From: Bacteroidota bacterium | GTDB taxonomy: Bacteria; Bacteroidota; Bacteroidia; AKYH767-A; OLB10 | Assembly: GCA_016714005.1 (NCBI GenBank) | Contig: JADJOA010000006.1 | Location: 1 to 64,000 of the forward strand | Direction: 5' to 3' | DNA: 64,000 nt | Shown here: one piece after another, positions 53,901 through 61,300 of the stretch | Layout of the letters: every line of letters starts with the position of its first letter | Position numbering within the stretch: the first letter of the stretch is position 1 | The notes under the pieces: generated by a model | Told to the model about the DNA's origin: nothing | The model's database searches: none | Seen by the model: only the letters and a program-made list of their open reading frames with translations | Program-made: the position numbers and the translations under genes

Positions 53901-53967
53901 TGGACACTCGTTAACAATGGGGCCGTAATCAAAACTTCCAAGAATAGTTGTTGAAAGAAGCAGATAG
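37982..53967 (+). CDS. Giant secreted mosaic protein with S8/S53-like peptidase domain, MBG region and T9SS sorting domain (reconstructed, many frameshifts)
   Basis: Read across its frame breaks this is one gene of about 16 kb (about 5,300 codons). Order: signal peptide (MKKLIAIMLLIAA ... LLSAQ), four DYR-type cell-wall-like modules, leucine-rich repeats, a LamG lectin domain, more leucine-rich repeats, a kelch-like propeller, a SprB-like repeat, the peptidase, an IPT-like and an MBG region with GKQAVN repeats, SprB repeats, Ig-like repeats and a type A sorting domain. No break is accompanied by a new signal peptide, a terminator or an intergenic gap, and each break falls inside a domain that continues in the next frame. 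Breaks occur near 37986, 38185, 38398, 38925, 42695, 47565, 47805, 47900, 51060, 51345, 52390, 53310, 53575 and 53905, plus a TGA at 41143. A terminator follows at 53988. The pieces are listed separately below. Confidence 0.75.
38923..41145 (+). CDS. Giant protein, second part: DYR modules 1 (end), 2 and 3 (start)
   Basis: Module 1 ends with the block SFPVGDADSYSP ... GDHPNVATSA ... YWDIDNSGVVFATCDVMFNW ... FSDFQIGE near 39505. Module 2 (39517-40565) begins NDYRSSLNGGSWGSAGSWQR and ends TSFTDMSYSVGE. Module 3 begins NDYRTINTGAWDNVANWEIY near 40580. This part ends at an in-frame TGA; the same frame continues afterwards with family-like sequence. Confidence 0.75.
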   Translation: MQTLRISNASGVNLTGNQNIYFFLHLINGKINTGANKLIMGAGTTITGAGASSYINGALQQNIPTGATVSISFPVGDADSYSPADLNFSNVSTAGNITAAVLNGDHPNVATSAVEVSKSVNQYWDIDNSGVVFATCDVMFNWVAGDVDGAANTANFGIRRYNGTAWSAVIATNQTATSVRGTGITTFSDFQIGELFTTNDYRSSLNGGSWGSAGSWQRFNGTTWVAAAAAPTAATANVITIRNGFDITVTANVTTDQTIIETGATLTVQSSILNFTVSNGAGSDLTVNGNLVWQQGANTGTLVLNSSAVIDGASSLYYTGINMINNGTINVPVTFGNTLNSQTVNGGPHSYSSLIINNPFDVSFVSGASPTTSQLNFVNGRISTIGATVSISEGGSITGASASRYISGQLQRAFGLGTSTLDFPIGRNSFYTPLSVTLNSVTTPATISVFGIDSDNPQIGLSNLQEGKTVNHYWIFNENGTYGTADVTFNWDAAQVDAGANTANFSVDQYYSDASIWSIIPSNNPQPTSIVATGITSFTDMSYSVGETIIYATNDYRTINTGAWDNVANWEIYNGSVWVAASQYPTASNAESIVIRSGHTILSPPAPISIDQTRVNAGGILVINNLALLTIADGTGIDLVNEGMVRTDGNLDVLGTFNNNSGGTFEINGNTISGPGTINILDGSVIDFQSSGPTFQGGLIVNNYANNGWSLPGQFTLSGTNTTINNYAQLEFYALGEFIS
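41194..42720 (+). CDS. Giant protein, third part: DYR modules 3 (end) and 4 (start)
   Basis: This part is in the same frame as the previous one, separated only by the TGA at 41143-41145. Module 3 closes with SFSDFQIGEP near 42020, and module 4 starts PYRTVASGNWNTTSNWEIF near 42041. A frame break near 42695 joins it to the next part. Confidence 0.75.
   Translation: MFEDVSFDNGIQFSNYGAVNVDFYELGINNSSGIHSGTYNIDGGELSGTAQLSFTGPTFNVTGNVTLTSLKFEGSTNQTLTGGGTIQNMHMQNASGITLGSDITVTNNITFSNGVIDAGTYTLICGPSISIANGPSSWVNGKMQHTYTADETKIFQVGDASNFAGVTLHTNSLTSSGDITVNTLPGDHPNIATSGIDNNQSVNRNWHIENNGTVFADCWALFDWQAGDVDGGADFNNFIIAKYDDPTWTTLTTGPPNATFITAFGITSFSDFQIGEPVSVAPVPYRTVASGNWNTTSNWEIFDGSSWIVASTPPNAANSDGITVRTGHNMFAGSSINIDQTIIEAGASLGTSESTIDVEAGAGTDLEVNGDLYINTGSLAIASGALVTIANGGALESDFANFYGPGTLGLETGSTWSENSNSSDFDISDDLVINNQGSISINTTGIFNINDNSVINNYGSLTFGSSTTVATDLAGKITNNAIGTITKEDASTTTINDLVVWKTMVTLL
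42693..47639 (+). CDS. Giant protein, fourth part: leucine-rich repeats, LamG domain, kelch-like propeller
   Basis: Module 4 ends with SFSDFQIGESSE (near 43490). Three leucine-rich modules follow at about 43500-44250, 44255-45130 and 45850-46610. Each opens with NIPDANFK(A/N)ALLANA-INTN and contains 21-residue repeats of the type LTSLDxSxNTALxxLxCxxNN. Each closes with C-I-x-V-D-N-x-A-x-x-N-x-x-W-x-x-G/K-K-D-A. Between the second and third lies a LamG/concanavalin-like domain (45145-45850: MDGVDDYVIVPNSPSLQF, NTWTHVAATADVATGEMKL, DEVRIWNKARTQTEIQ). From 46620 a propeller has blades like YAGGQFINAG ... IATWDGTNWAALNG. Carbohydrate or protein binding at the cell surface is likely. Confidence 0.85.
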   Translation: MENYGNLVIDAGTFTLNSNPGIHQGTYTINTGATLNRTSASLDYGGTNLNNNGIIAGSSSLRMIRPSGQNINGTGTIENFELENNDGIGLVGGNQTITESMNLIEGDFFTGANKVILEDDVVVTSSVLSYVVGNVEWDIQTPGPKTFPVGDVDYYAPVTLDPSFTIGGLVAVRTDINDHPDIANSGIDAAKSVNRFWTITNNGLTFTECDVNFEWQATDVDGSANPANFILAKLDGTTWTLPSGVTPGALSLYVGNLTSFSDFQIGESSECVVSIPDANFKAALLANASINTNIDGEIQCTEASAYTGTIDVQNLSITSLVGIEAFTALTQLNCKNNSLTSINISSNTALTFLICSENNIASIDVSSNTALTFLDCSHNNLTSLDVTANTLLTTLNCNTNAINNLNLSLNTSLQTLFCYQNNLTSLDISQNTALIEVHCGGNQITSLDASQNPALNYFLCGDNQLTSLNIANGNNTNIPSGNFSSLNNPALTCIMVDNVAYANANWSAGKDAGAVFSTCCTGGIVNIPDANFKNALLANAAINTNSDLEIQCAEAAAFSGTINVANLGITNMTGIEAFVNVTALLCNNNPLAVPLNVSANVDLVQLICHHNNLSSLDVSNNTALHTLHCYNNNLTSLDLSNNPAMFTLFCNFNSITSLDFSNNPVLYDVTAYSNALTSVNVTNSPNLNYLSLFQNPLTSLNVTQNPLLTSLLISYTQIATVDLSNNTSLSFFTCDNGQFTNLDLSNTVLDYYNGVNNPLLTSLNIKNGNNSNLTFFNATACPLLSCIQVDNPAYMNANWSSGKDASATYSTVCPITPASALNMDGVDDYVIVPNSPSLQFTNGYTLEAWINKNDFGDERIIDKQNVGGSNGPFTFDTYNGLRLIFGTSTGSHQVETGVGLPLNTWTHVAATADVATGEMKLFVNGVVAASGTFTGTLLNNALSLGIGVGGGGGIPFDGTYNGKIDEVRIWNKARTQTEIQAAMNCEITNSEIGLVAAYHFNQGIAGADNASVTSLTDASGNGNNGTLTNFALNGVTSNWVEPGGVVTGTSCPPCIVNIPDANFKNALLANAAINTNSNLEIECSEAAAYAGHIGVEGLGISDLTGIEAFTNITSLHCYNNQLTSINLSTNTALTGLICSNNQLTSLNLSTNTALLGLACSGNQLTTLDLSNNTAIGSLQAGYNPLTSINLNGLTNLTFASLELNQLSSIDLSSNTNLSTLYLNDNQLTSLDVSLLTNLTTLTAQSNYPLTSINVKNGNNANLTSFDVRFTPILTCIQVDNVANANGYAGWNKDAGATYSTNCSIICIEPAYTPHDATWQPVTCGTDGLITTLKKDDNTNTLYAGGQFINAGNVAGANNIATWDGTNWAALNGGVNAVVRDIEIYAGNPYAVGEFTVAGAVPANYVARYVGGTWQNIGYDMSGVPRAMAVYEGELYMAGGFTQFSDNPFTATTNANKIVRFNGTTMSNVPGFQNYGVPISVQNTIHAMVVYNGELVVAGEFNTRRWRPGNYIAKFNGSSWSTLGIGLNDYALALEVHNNELYVGGVFTQAGGIAVQGVAKWNGSNWSAVGSQSLLNVLSLKSYNNKIYAGGDFINGGTNPQYIAAFDGTDWVNVGDSVNNWVRSNGSLRWRFICEWKFLDKWKWFNHIK
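47563..51078 (+). CDS. Giant protein, fifth part: propeller end, S8/S53-like peptidase, MBG region with hexapeptide repeats
   Basis: The last propeller blade and a SprB-like repeat (47640-47890) cross two frame breaks into the peptidase (about 47930-49600). It resembles the S53-like subgroup of subtilisin-fold peptidases. The first-strand Asp is in VKIGVMSDSYNT, Glu replaces the usual His in RATDEGRAMLQIIHDIAP, the oxyanion Asn is in FTSAGNFG, and the catalytic Ser is in FFGTSAAAPHAAAVAGLL. An IPT-like segment (49610-49860) and MBG-type domains (SKFYGEIIPSYSVEVTVNG, RMPLTITPGNIT) follow. The MBG region carries twelve GK(Q/A)AVN hexapeptides. Confidence 0.8.
50359..50718 (+). repeat. 18-bp tandem repeats encoding GKQAVN/GKAAVN hexapeptides
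   Basis: There is one copy at 50359-50376, three at 50428-50481 and eight at 50575-50718. Q and A alternate at the third residue, with synonymous changes between copies. The array sits inside the MBG region of the peptidase protein. Confidence 0.95.
51053..52445 (+). CDS. Giant protein, sixth part: SprB-like repeats
   Basis: After the MBG end (APGVYQIVPSNMVQID) come four SprB-like repeats with the pattern C-N/F-G-G-T/S-T-x-V/I ... GGT-P-Y-G-x-G ... V-T/S-D-A/V-N-G-C (for example VTDANGCTSEVTGTV). These are typical of Bacteroidota surface adhesins. An Ig-like repeat (PGAINGPSGACRNQSGVVF) begins near 52060. The frame shifts near 51345 and near 52390. Confidence 0.75.
52346..53967 (+). CDS. Giant protein, C-terminal part: Ig-like repeats and T9SS sorting domain
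   Basis: Four Ig-like repeats follow the pattern ISGPTTNLCG ... YSVGAVSGATSYTWTVP ... GNITVKANNACGS, as in the proteins at 10970 and 56214. The type A sorting domain is ATYPNPVSENVTVEFSS ... LANGVYFM, with the closing residues after a shift near 53905, ending at 53967. Earlier shifts lie near 53310 and 53575. Confidence 0.75.
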
Positions 53968-53987
53968 GTTTTCTTAAACTGATAAAC

Positions 53988-54022
53988 AAAGCCATCACAA
54001 TTAATTTTTGTGATGGCTTTTT
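53988..54022 (+). terminator. Rho-independent terminator after first peptidase gene
   Basis: The stem AAAGCCATCACAA / TTGTGATGGCTTT is followed by a T-rich stretch. It separates the giant gene from the cyclase gene at 54072, so the cyclase probably has its own promoter or relies on read-through. Confidence 0.85.
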
Positions 54023-54071
54023 ATATTTTTAGCTTGCGTTTTAAATAGTAACTGTCTTAAAATTTCAGTTT

Positions 54072-55990
54072 ATGACTTTGTATAAACAGCATTTTTTTGT
54101 CTGCTGGTTTTTTGTTTTCCTTTCTACCCATTGTTTGCACAAGCAATGAGTCTGACAGCATAAAAAAACTTTTATCCAACACCAAGGCAGATACAGCTAC
54201 GGTTAACTTGCTAATTGCGCTAAGCAAAAGTTATTTCAACTCCGACCCAAATACAGCCATACGTGATGCGGAAATGGCGAAGCAAATGGCAATTCAAATT
54301 AACTTCAAAAAAGGAATTGCACTTGCAAGTAAAAATATTGGTATTGCATACTACCTCCAGGGAAAATATGTTGAGGCAATAAATAACTGGCAGTATGCTA
54401 TGGCTGTTTACGATACCATTGGGGACAAGGCAGGTGTTGCAAATATTTTAAGTAATCAGGGGGCTGTTTTCTATAATCAGGGTGATGATGCAAGAGCTCT
54501 GGAACTGCATTTACAATCTCTCAAAATGTCAGAAGATATTAATGATACCTTAAGAATAGTAACCTCGCTCGTAAACATAGGTAGTGTATATACTAACAAA
54601 CAAGCAACATATAATAAAGCCCTGGAAAATTTACTACGGGCGTATGAACTTGCAAAAAAAAATTAACGACACTTATCTTATAGGAACAGCCACTGCCAAT
54701 CTTGGAGAAACTTATTACAAGTTAAATGATGATTCAACAGCAATGATCTATCTGAAGGAATCAATCAAAGCTTATGAAGGTACTGAAGATGCGCCTTTTC
54801 AATGAATTACCTAGGTCGTGTTTATATCAGGCATAAAGATTACGATATGGCATTAAAAATACACCATGATGCATACGATATAGCACAAAAATTAGAAACT
54901 AAACTAGATATGACCCAGTCGTTGGTGGGATTAGGTCAGGCATATTATGCAAAAGGGAATGTGGATGCAGCCATTGAAGCATATCGAAAATCTTTAAACA
55001 TATCTCTTGAACTTAATTACAATATTGAAATAAAAGATGCTTATGAAGGATTGAGTAAAGCTTAAGAATCAAAAGGAAATTATGTGGAAGCCTATAATTA
55101 TCAGAGTTTATTACTTTCCATTAAAGATACTATTTACAATATCAATACCGATAAAAAGTTAGGTAAACTCCAGTTTGGGTTTGATTTGGAAAAGAAACAA
55201 AATGAGGTTAATCTTTTAACAAAAGACAAAGAGTTAAAAGAGCAAGAAATAAAGCGACAAAAATTAGTTCGAAACGGGTTTATTGGTGGCTTTGCAGTAG
55301 TGCTTTTGTTTGCGGGTGTTTTTCTCAAACAACGCATGCGCATAAGCAAAGAGAAAAAGCGTAGTGATGAATTACTCTTAAATATTTTACCGGAAGAAGT
55401 TGCAGAAGAATTGAAAGAAAAAGGCAGTGCTGATGCACAACAAATTGATGAGGTTACTGTTTTATTTACCGACTTTAAAGGCTTTACTCAACTATCTGAA
55501 AAGCTTACTCCTAAAGAATTAGTCGCTGAGATTAATGAATGCTTTTCGGTATTTGATCATATTATGCAAAAGCATGGTGTTGAAAAAATAAAAACCATTG
55601 GAGATGCCTACATGGCGGCAGGTGGCTTACCCACTCCTAACCAAAACACATCCTGTTGATGTGGTTGAAGCCCGTTGGACATTCAAAAATTTATGATTGA
55701 ATTAAAAGAAAAAAACAGGCAGAGGGAAAAATTATTTTTGAAATTCGTATTGGTGTCCACACCGGCCCTGTTGTTGCAGGTATTGTTGGGGTAAAAAATT
55801 CGCTTATGATATTTGGGGTGATACAGTAAATACAGCCTCTCGTATGGAATCAAGCGGTGAGGTAGGAAAAGTGAATATAAGCGGTGCTACATATGAATTG
55901 GTGAAGAATAAGTATAAATGCAACCATCGTGGAAAAATTTCGGCTAAGGGAAAAGGAGAAATTGATATGTATTTTGTAGAAACTGCTTAA
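54072..55990 (+). CDS. TPR membrane protein with class III adenylate/guanylate cyclase domain (frameshifted)
   Basis: It probably makes cAMP. A signal sequence (MTLYKQHFF...) is followed by about eight TPRs (YLQGKYVEAINNWQYAM, IGSVYTNKQATYNKALENLL), a coiled coil, one transmembrane helix after LVRNG (near 55270-55335), then the cyclase domain. VTVLFTDFKGFTQLSEKL holds the first metal Asp, EKIKTIGDAYMAAGG holds the purine-contacting Lys and second metal Asp. DIWGDTVNTASRMES holds the Asp that favours ATP and the transition-state Asn/Arg. Breaks occur at a T-run near 54095, near 54662, 54802, 55645, 55675, 55710 and 55795, and a TAA at 55063 stands where a Tyr codon (TAT) is expected from the paralogue at 62565. 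A defective gene is not excluded, but the pattern matches sequencing error. Confidence 0.85.
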
Positions 55991-56213
55991 TAAAACTCCT
56001 TTCTCAAATTAGTCTTCAAACTCTTGAGCCAATCTTTTCATAACATAGTAATAACACAGGCACCTCTTGTCATGTATCGGTTATTTCATTACGTTTGGAA
56101 AATGTAAGTTATAAGGCAACCTTAAGCAATAATTGTCAATCAGAAAAACTTAGTACTTGTATCTTGCACTTTTCTTAAGGAATAAATTTTATTTCACCTA
56201 AAACTTTAAAAAA

Positions 56214-58385
56214 ATGAAAGTCGTTTTAAAAAAACAGCTACATTTATTATGTAGCTTACTGTTGTTAACCATAACATGGTTTCCTCAAAAGACTAGCGCT
56301 CAATCCCAAATAACCGATTATGCCGTATTTGGTGGCGATGGCTCCTGCCCAACCGGCAGCGGGCAAACAGCACCACCCACACCTGGTTGTGCCGTACAGA
56401 TTTCCTCATCAGGAAATATTCAGGGCGGGCGCACCGGAAGTTACAATCTGGTAAAGACTACCGGTTCGGCAACTTTTTCCGGCAGCATTCACAGCGGGCG
56501 CACGGTTGTTCTTAGTAATAATAATTCCGTTGGCGGAAATATAACAGCAGCAAATTCAGCGTCTGCTACAGGAACCATTGTTTCCATTGGCACAAGCGCA
56601 AATATTAGTGGCAATATAGATGTAAACGGAAACTCAACTGTTGGCGGTGGAACAGTTACAGGATATGTAAAACATCCGGCTGGTAAAACCTATACAGGCC
56701 CAACTCCCGGTGGAGGAAATTTAACAGGCACACCAACGCTTCCAACGTTACCTACAATGCCAGCCATTACAACTTTTCCGGCTTATGGTACCACAAATAT
56801 TACAGGGACTACTACTATTAGTCCCGGTGCATATAAGGATATGGCCTTAACCGGAAACAAAACCGTAACGTTTAATGGCCCAGGTATCTATACTTTTAAA
56901 TCAATTAACAATTCTGGTGGCGGATATAATACCTTTAAATATAATTTTAATAATTCAGCAACAGGAAACATAATTATTTACGTTCACGGTAATGTGGACT
57001 TGGATAAACACAAAACTACTTTTATAAATGGCGGTAGTGCATCCAGAGTATTTATGGAAATCCATGGTAATGGCTCTGGCTGTTCATGGGGTTCGTATGC
57101 TTTTGATATGGATAACGGTACATCTAACTTTAGCGGAACAGTGTGGGCACCTTATGCAGGTATTCATACCGGTGGTGGTTCGGGTTGTGTTCCTACTGTT
57201 ACAGGTGCACTCTATAGTGGAACACAGGTAAATCTGGGAAGTAATACAACAGTTGTTTATGCTCCATATATTACCTGCACAACGCCCAATGCAAATGCCG
57301 GTACTGATAAAGTAATAACATGCTCTGCTACAACTGTTCAATTAAATGGTTCATCAACAACATCAGGCGTAACCTACAACTGGGTAGCTTCTAATGGCGG
57401 AAATATTTCAGGACCATCCAACATTGCAAATCCTATTGCAACATCAGCGGGCACTTACACATTAACAGTAACTACTGCAACGGGCGGATGCACAGCTACC
57501 GATGTTGCATTGGTTACAACTAATAATTCAGTTCCTAATGCAAATGCAGGTGCCGATAATGTAATTTCATGCGCCTTCCTAACCCGGCAATTAAATGGCT
57601 CATCTACTACACCAGGCGCTATATTTAGCTGGACACCATCAGGTGGCGGAAATATAACATCAGCTACTAACATTGCAAACCCAACAGTAAATGCTGTTGG
57701 TGTTTACACCCTTACAGTTACCGACCCCGCCAACGGTTGTACGGCTACTGATGCTGCACAAATTTTTCAAGGCCCTTGTATTTTTCCATATTATCCACCT
57801 GACCCAAGTGGAAAAGTGGGTGCAGTTATTGGTTCTGAGTTAACTTCTCTCTTTTATAATTTTAATCCTACCATAAGCGATACACTTGATAATATTTATC
57901 AGATAGAAGACGACAGTGTTTATATTGAAGTAATTTCATTAGCTGGCCAATACAATACATTGCTTGCCATGTTGCAATCTCCTGCTTATGGTTTAACCGA
58001 CTTAATCGACAACGGAAACCCAACTTTATTTATTTCAGGATTATACCCGGTTAGCAATCTAAAAAAATTAGACAGTCTTCCTATTGTTCAATACATAGAC
58101 TATGTGCGCCCGTTGTTTCCTGCTCTTTCTAACGCTGGTGTTACAACAAGTGCCGGTGATGTTTCATTAAAATCAGATATTGCACGTTCAGGTTTTAATT
58201 TGAACGGACAAGGTATTAAGGTTGGAGTTCTATCGAACAGTTACAATACAATTCTGGGAAATCCTGCTGCTACAGATGTAGCAAATGGCGATTTGCCGGG
58301 AGCGAACGGAACCAACCCTGTGCAGGTGTTGAAAGAATATCCTTACGGTGTGCAGACTGACGAAGGACGCGCCATGTGCAAATAG
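56214..58385 (+). CDS. Second peptidase, N-terminal part: signal peptide, glycine/serine-rich beta domain, Ig-like repeats, start of peptidase
   Basis: The signal peptide is MKVVLKKQLHLLCSLLLLTI ... TSAQ. The following 350 residues (SSSGNIQGGRTGSYNLVKT ... GTVWAPYAGIHTGGGSGC) resemble DUF7305/polymer-forming-like beta domains. Two Ig-like repeats (NANAGTDKVITCSATTVQLN, NANAGADNVISCAFLTRQLN) lead to the peptidase. The first-strand position reads IKVGVLSNSYNT, with Asn where the 37982 paralogue has Asp. The Glu motif is TDEGRAM, cut by a missing T right after it. Confidence 0.85.
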   Translation: MKVVLKKQLHLLCSLLLLTITWFPQKTSAQSQITDYAVFGGDGSCPTGSGQTAPPTPGCAVQISSSGNIQGGRTGSYNLVKTTGSATFSGSIHSGRTVVLSNNNSVGGNITAANSASATGTIVSIGTSANISGNIDVNGNSTVGGGTVTGYVKHPAGKTYTGPTPGGGNLTGTPTLPTLPTMPAITTFPAYGTTNITGTTTISPGAYKDMALTGNKTVTFNGPGIYTFKSINNSGGGYNTFKYNFNNSATGNIIIYVHGNVDLDKHKTTFINGGSASRVFMEIHGNGSGCSWGSYAFDMDNGTSNFSGTVWAPYAGIHTGGGSGCVPTVTGALYSGTQVNLGSNTTVVYAPYITCTTPNANAGTDKVITCSATTVQLNGSSTTSGVTYNWVASNGGNISGPSNIANPIATSAGTYTLTVTTATGGCTATDVALVTTNNSVPNANAGADNVISCAFLTRQLNGSSTTPGAIFSWTPSGGGNITSATNIANPTVNAVGVYTLTVTDPANGCTATDAAQIFQGPCIFPYYPPDPSGKVGAVIGSELTSLFYNFNPTISDTLDNIYQIEDDSVYIEVISLAGQYNTLLAMLQSPAYGLTDLIDNGNPTLFISGLYPVSNLKKLDSLPIVQYIDYVRPLFPALSNAGVTTSAGDVSLKSDIARSGFNLNGQGIKVGVLSNSYNTILGNPAATDVANGDLPGANGTNPVQVLKEYPYGVQTDEGRAMCK

Positions 58386-61300
58386 TACACGACATTGCTC
58401 CTAAGGCCGACCTTGCTTTCCGCACAGGATTTATAAGTGCGGGTGATATGGCGCAAGGAATTTTAGCTTTGGAACAAGCCAATTGTGATGTAATTGTTGA
58501 CGATATAACCTTTATTACCGAGCCATTTTTTCAGGACGGTGTTGTTGCACAGGCTGTGGATAATGTGGCTGCGCAAGGTGTAAGTTATTTTTCGGCTGCC
58601 GGAAATTTTGGTAACAAATCGTACTCTGCAGTTTTTAATCCAACGGCTACTCCAAACGGCATTGTGGGTTCTGCTCACAATTTTGGAGGTGGCGATATTT
58701 ATCAGAGTTTAACCTTGCACCAGGCAACTACGTTGTGGTAATGCAATGGCAGGACGAAATTTATTCGCAAGGACAAAGTGCAACAGGAACATTGAACGAT
58801 ATGGATTTTTATTTAACTGCAGATAATGGAATTACTTTATTTGGTTTTAACAGAAATAATATTGGTGGCGACCCGCTTGAAGTATTACCATTCACTGTTG
58901 GTGGAAGTGTTCCACAAAGTGCAAGTTTATTAATTACAAGAGCAGCCGGAACCGGAAATCCTCTTGTTAAATACATTATTTTTAAAGGTGAAGGTGTAAT
59001 TGATGAATACAACACAGGCACTTCTACATTAGTAGGGCAAGCTAATGCTGCCGGTGCTATGGCTGTGGGTGCTGTGCTTTACACAAATACACCTGCATTT
59101 GGAGTTAATCCTCCAACTGTTGCTTCGTTCTCATCTACAGGTGGAGCTCCTGTAAACGGTGTTACCCGCAACAAGCCCGACTTATGCGGACCTAACGGTG
59201 TGAACACAACCGTTAACATGGGTGGAGTAAATATAGATGCTGATTTGTTTCCAAATTTCTTTGGAACATCTGCCGCTGCTCCTCACTTAGCCGGTGTGGC
59301 TGCGTTGATGCTAGAAGGCAAACAAAAGTTTTATAATCTTGGTATGACTCCAACTGAAGTTCGGACTGTGTTGCAAAGCACTTCTGTGGATATGGGAGCA
59401 CCCGGTTTTGATTTTATTACAGGTAATGGGTTTGCTGATGCGAATGCTGCTCTTTACACATTTGCAGCGCCAACTCCTGACCTTGTTACCTTGGTTTATG
59501 ATACCACAACAACACCAGGCTTAGTTACTATATACTTAACAGTAAACGGAAATTTCCTAACTACACAATCGGTGGTAATTTTCCGAAATGACACACTGCC
59601 TACAACATTTATTAGTGGCAGTCAGCTCTCGGTAACTATACCAACCTTTTTTGGTAATCCTCCGATATATATTTACACTCCACCCATTACTCCTAATAAT
59701 AATGATGGTGGAAATTCAGATACGCTTTATTTCTTCTCGCCAGTAAAAAAGAATGTGGTGGTAACTGCTGAGAATAAATCAAAATTGTTTGGCGAAGCAT
59801 TGCCAACGTTTACATCAGTTGTTACTGTTGACGGACAAGACCCTTCGGTGTTTGGTTTAACACTTGCTGATTTAGGGTTGGATCCTATTAACTACACAAC
59901 TCCGGCAACAAGCACAAGCAATGCAGGTATTTATTTTATACATCCCGATGCTAATGTATCGGACGTAGGCTTGCAGGAGTTATATACTTACACATTTACC
60001 GATGGACTTTTGTCTATCAATAAAATGCCTCTTACTATTACAGCAGCTAATGCAGCTTACACCTATGGTGATATTATTGACGGATTGGAATTGCAAATGA
60101 ACTATGATTACAATCAAACAAACATTGCTCCTGCAGAGCAGGCTGCTTTTCTTGCTGCATTACAATCAGCACATGCTTCACAATTAGTTGAAGAGGTAGG
60201 ATTGATTGATGACCAAACGTTAGTAAACCAACGTGGTTTGGTAAATTCTGATTTGGTAAATCTTGCTTTTATTGTTAGCCAGCGTGGATTGGTGAATCAA
60301 CGTGGATTGGTAAATCAAAAGGATTGGTAAATAATGTTCCTGTTTATGATACTACAAAAATTGTTGACCTCGCATTGGCATCTTTGTTCGGTTATCAGGA
60401 TGACTCATTGAACGCAACTCTTTTCAGTGGTAATCCATTGGCAAATCAAAAAGGACTGGTAAATCAAAAGGGCTGGTAAACGGTACTGCCACAGTAAATC
60501 AAAAGGATTGGTTAATGGTTCAACAGTTGTAAATAGTACATCAAATGTGGGTGGTGCTGATGTAGCTGTAATTGTTGATGAAGATGATTACACCGCTCCG
60601 GCTAATGATACGCTATATAATTTTATTCTATAAATTTAATTACAGGAGTAAATGCCGGAATGCATTATATAGTTCCGGGAGCGTTTCTCACCAATAACTT
60701 TGATATTACATATGTGGCAGGAACATTAACTATAAATCCGGATACATTATTTGTTAGTGCAAACAATCAAAGCCCGGCTTTGCAATAGTTTGCCGGCATT
60801 TACTTCTACTGTTACAGGATACAATTATCAGGACAATGCAGCCAATGTTATTGCCTCAGGACCTGCTTATACAATTTTAAACAATCAAAGTCAGGTTGTA
60901 ACAGGAACTCCACCTGCCGGAACGTATCAGATTGTTCCATCAGTAAATCTTGTTACCTCTTCAAATTATTTTACGCAATATGCTAATGGTGTATTTACAC
61001 AACCTGCATTACTTACATTATCTGCTACAGCTACTCAACCAAATTGTTTTGGACAAACAGGAAGTGTAGTATTAAACGGAAGTGGCGGAACGGGAGCATT
61101 AACATATAGCGGTGATGCAACATCAGGGCTTGGTGCAGGTACCTATTCATATTTAGTAACAGATGCTAACGGATGTACAGGCACCGCAACTGCAACTATA
61201 AATGCAGCGCCAGCACAACTTGTGATATCTGCTATAGCCACTCAACCCAATTGTTACGGACAAAAAGGAAGTGTGGTAAGAACATCAACTGGTGGTACAC

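Noticed and set aside
54072..55990. Programmed frameshifting or stop-codon recoding
   Set aside because: Breaks lie at many different places and also hit core genes at homopolymers; both TGA and TAA occur, so no single recoding rule fits.
56090..56175. Possible Bacteroidota promoter (TTTG and TATCTTG elements) before the second peptidase gene
   Set aside because: Spacing and the -7 element do not match the TTTG/TAnnTTTG consensus well enough.
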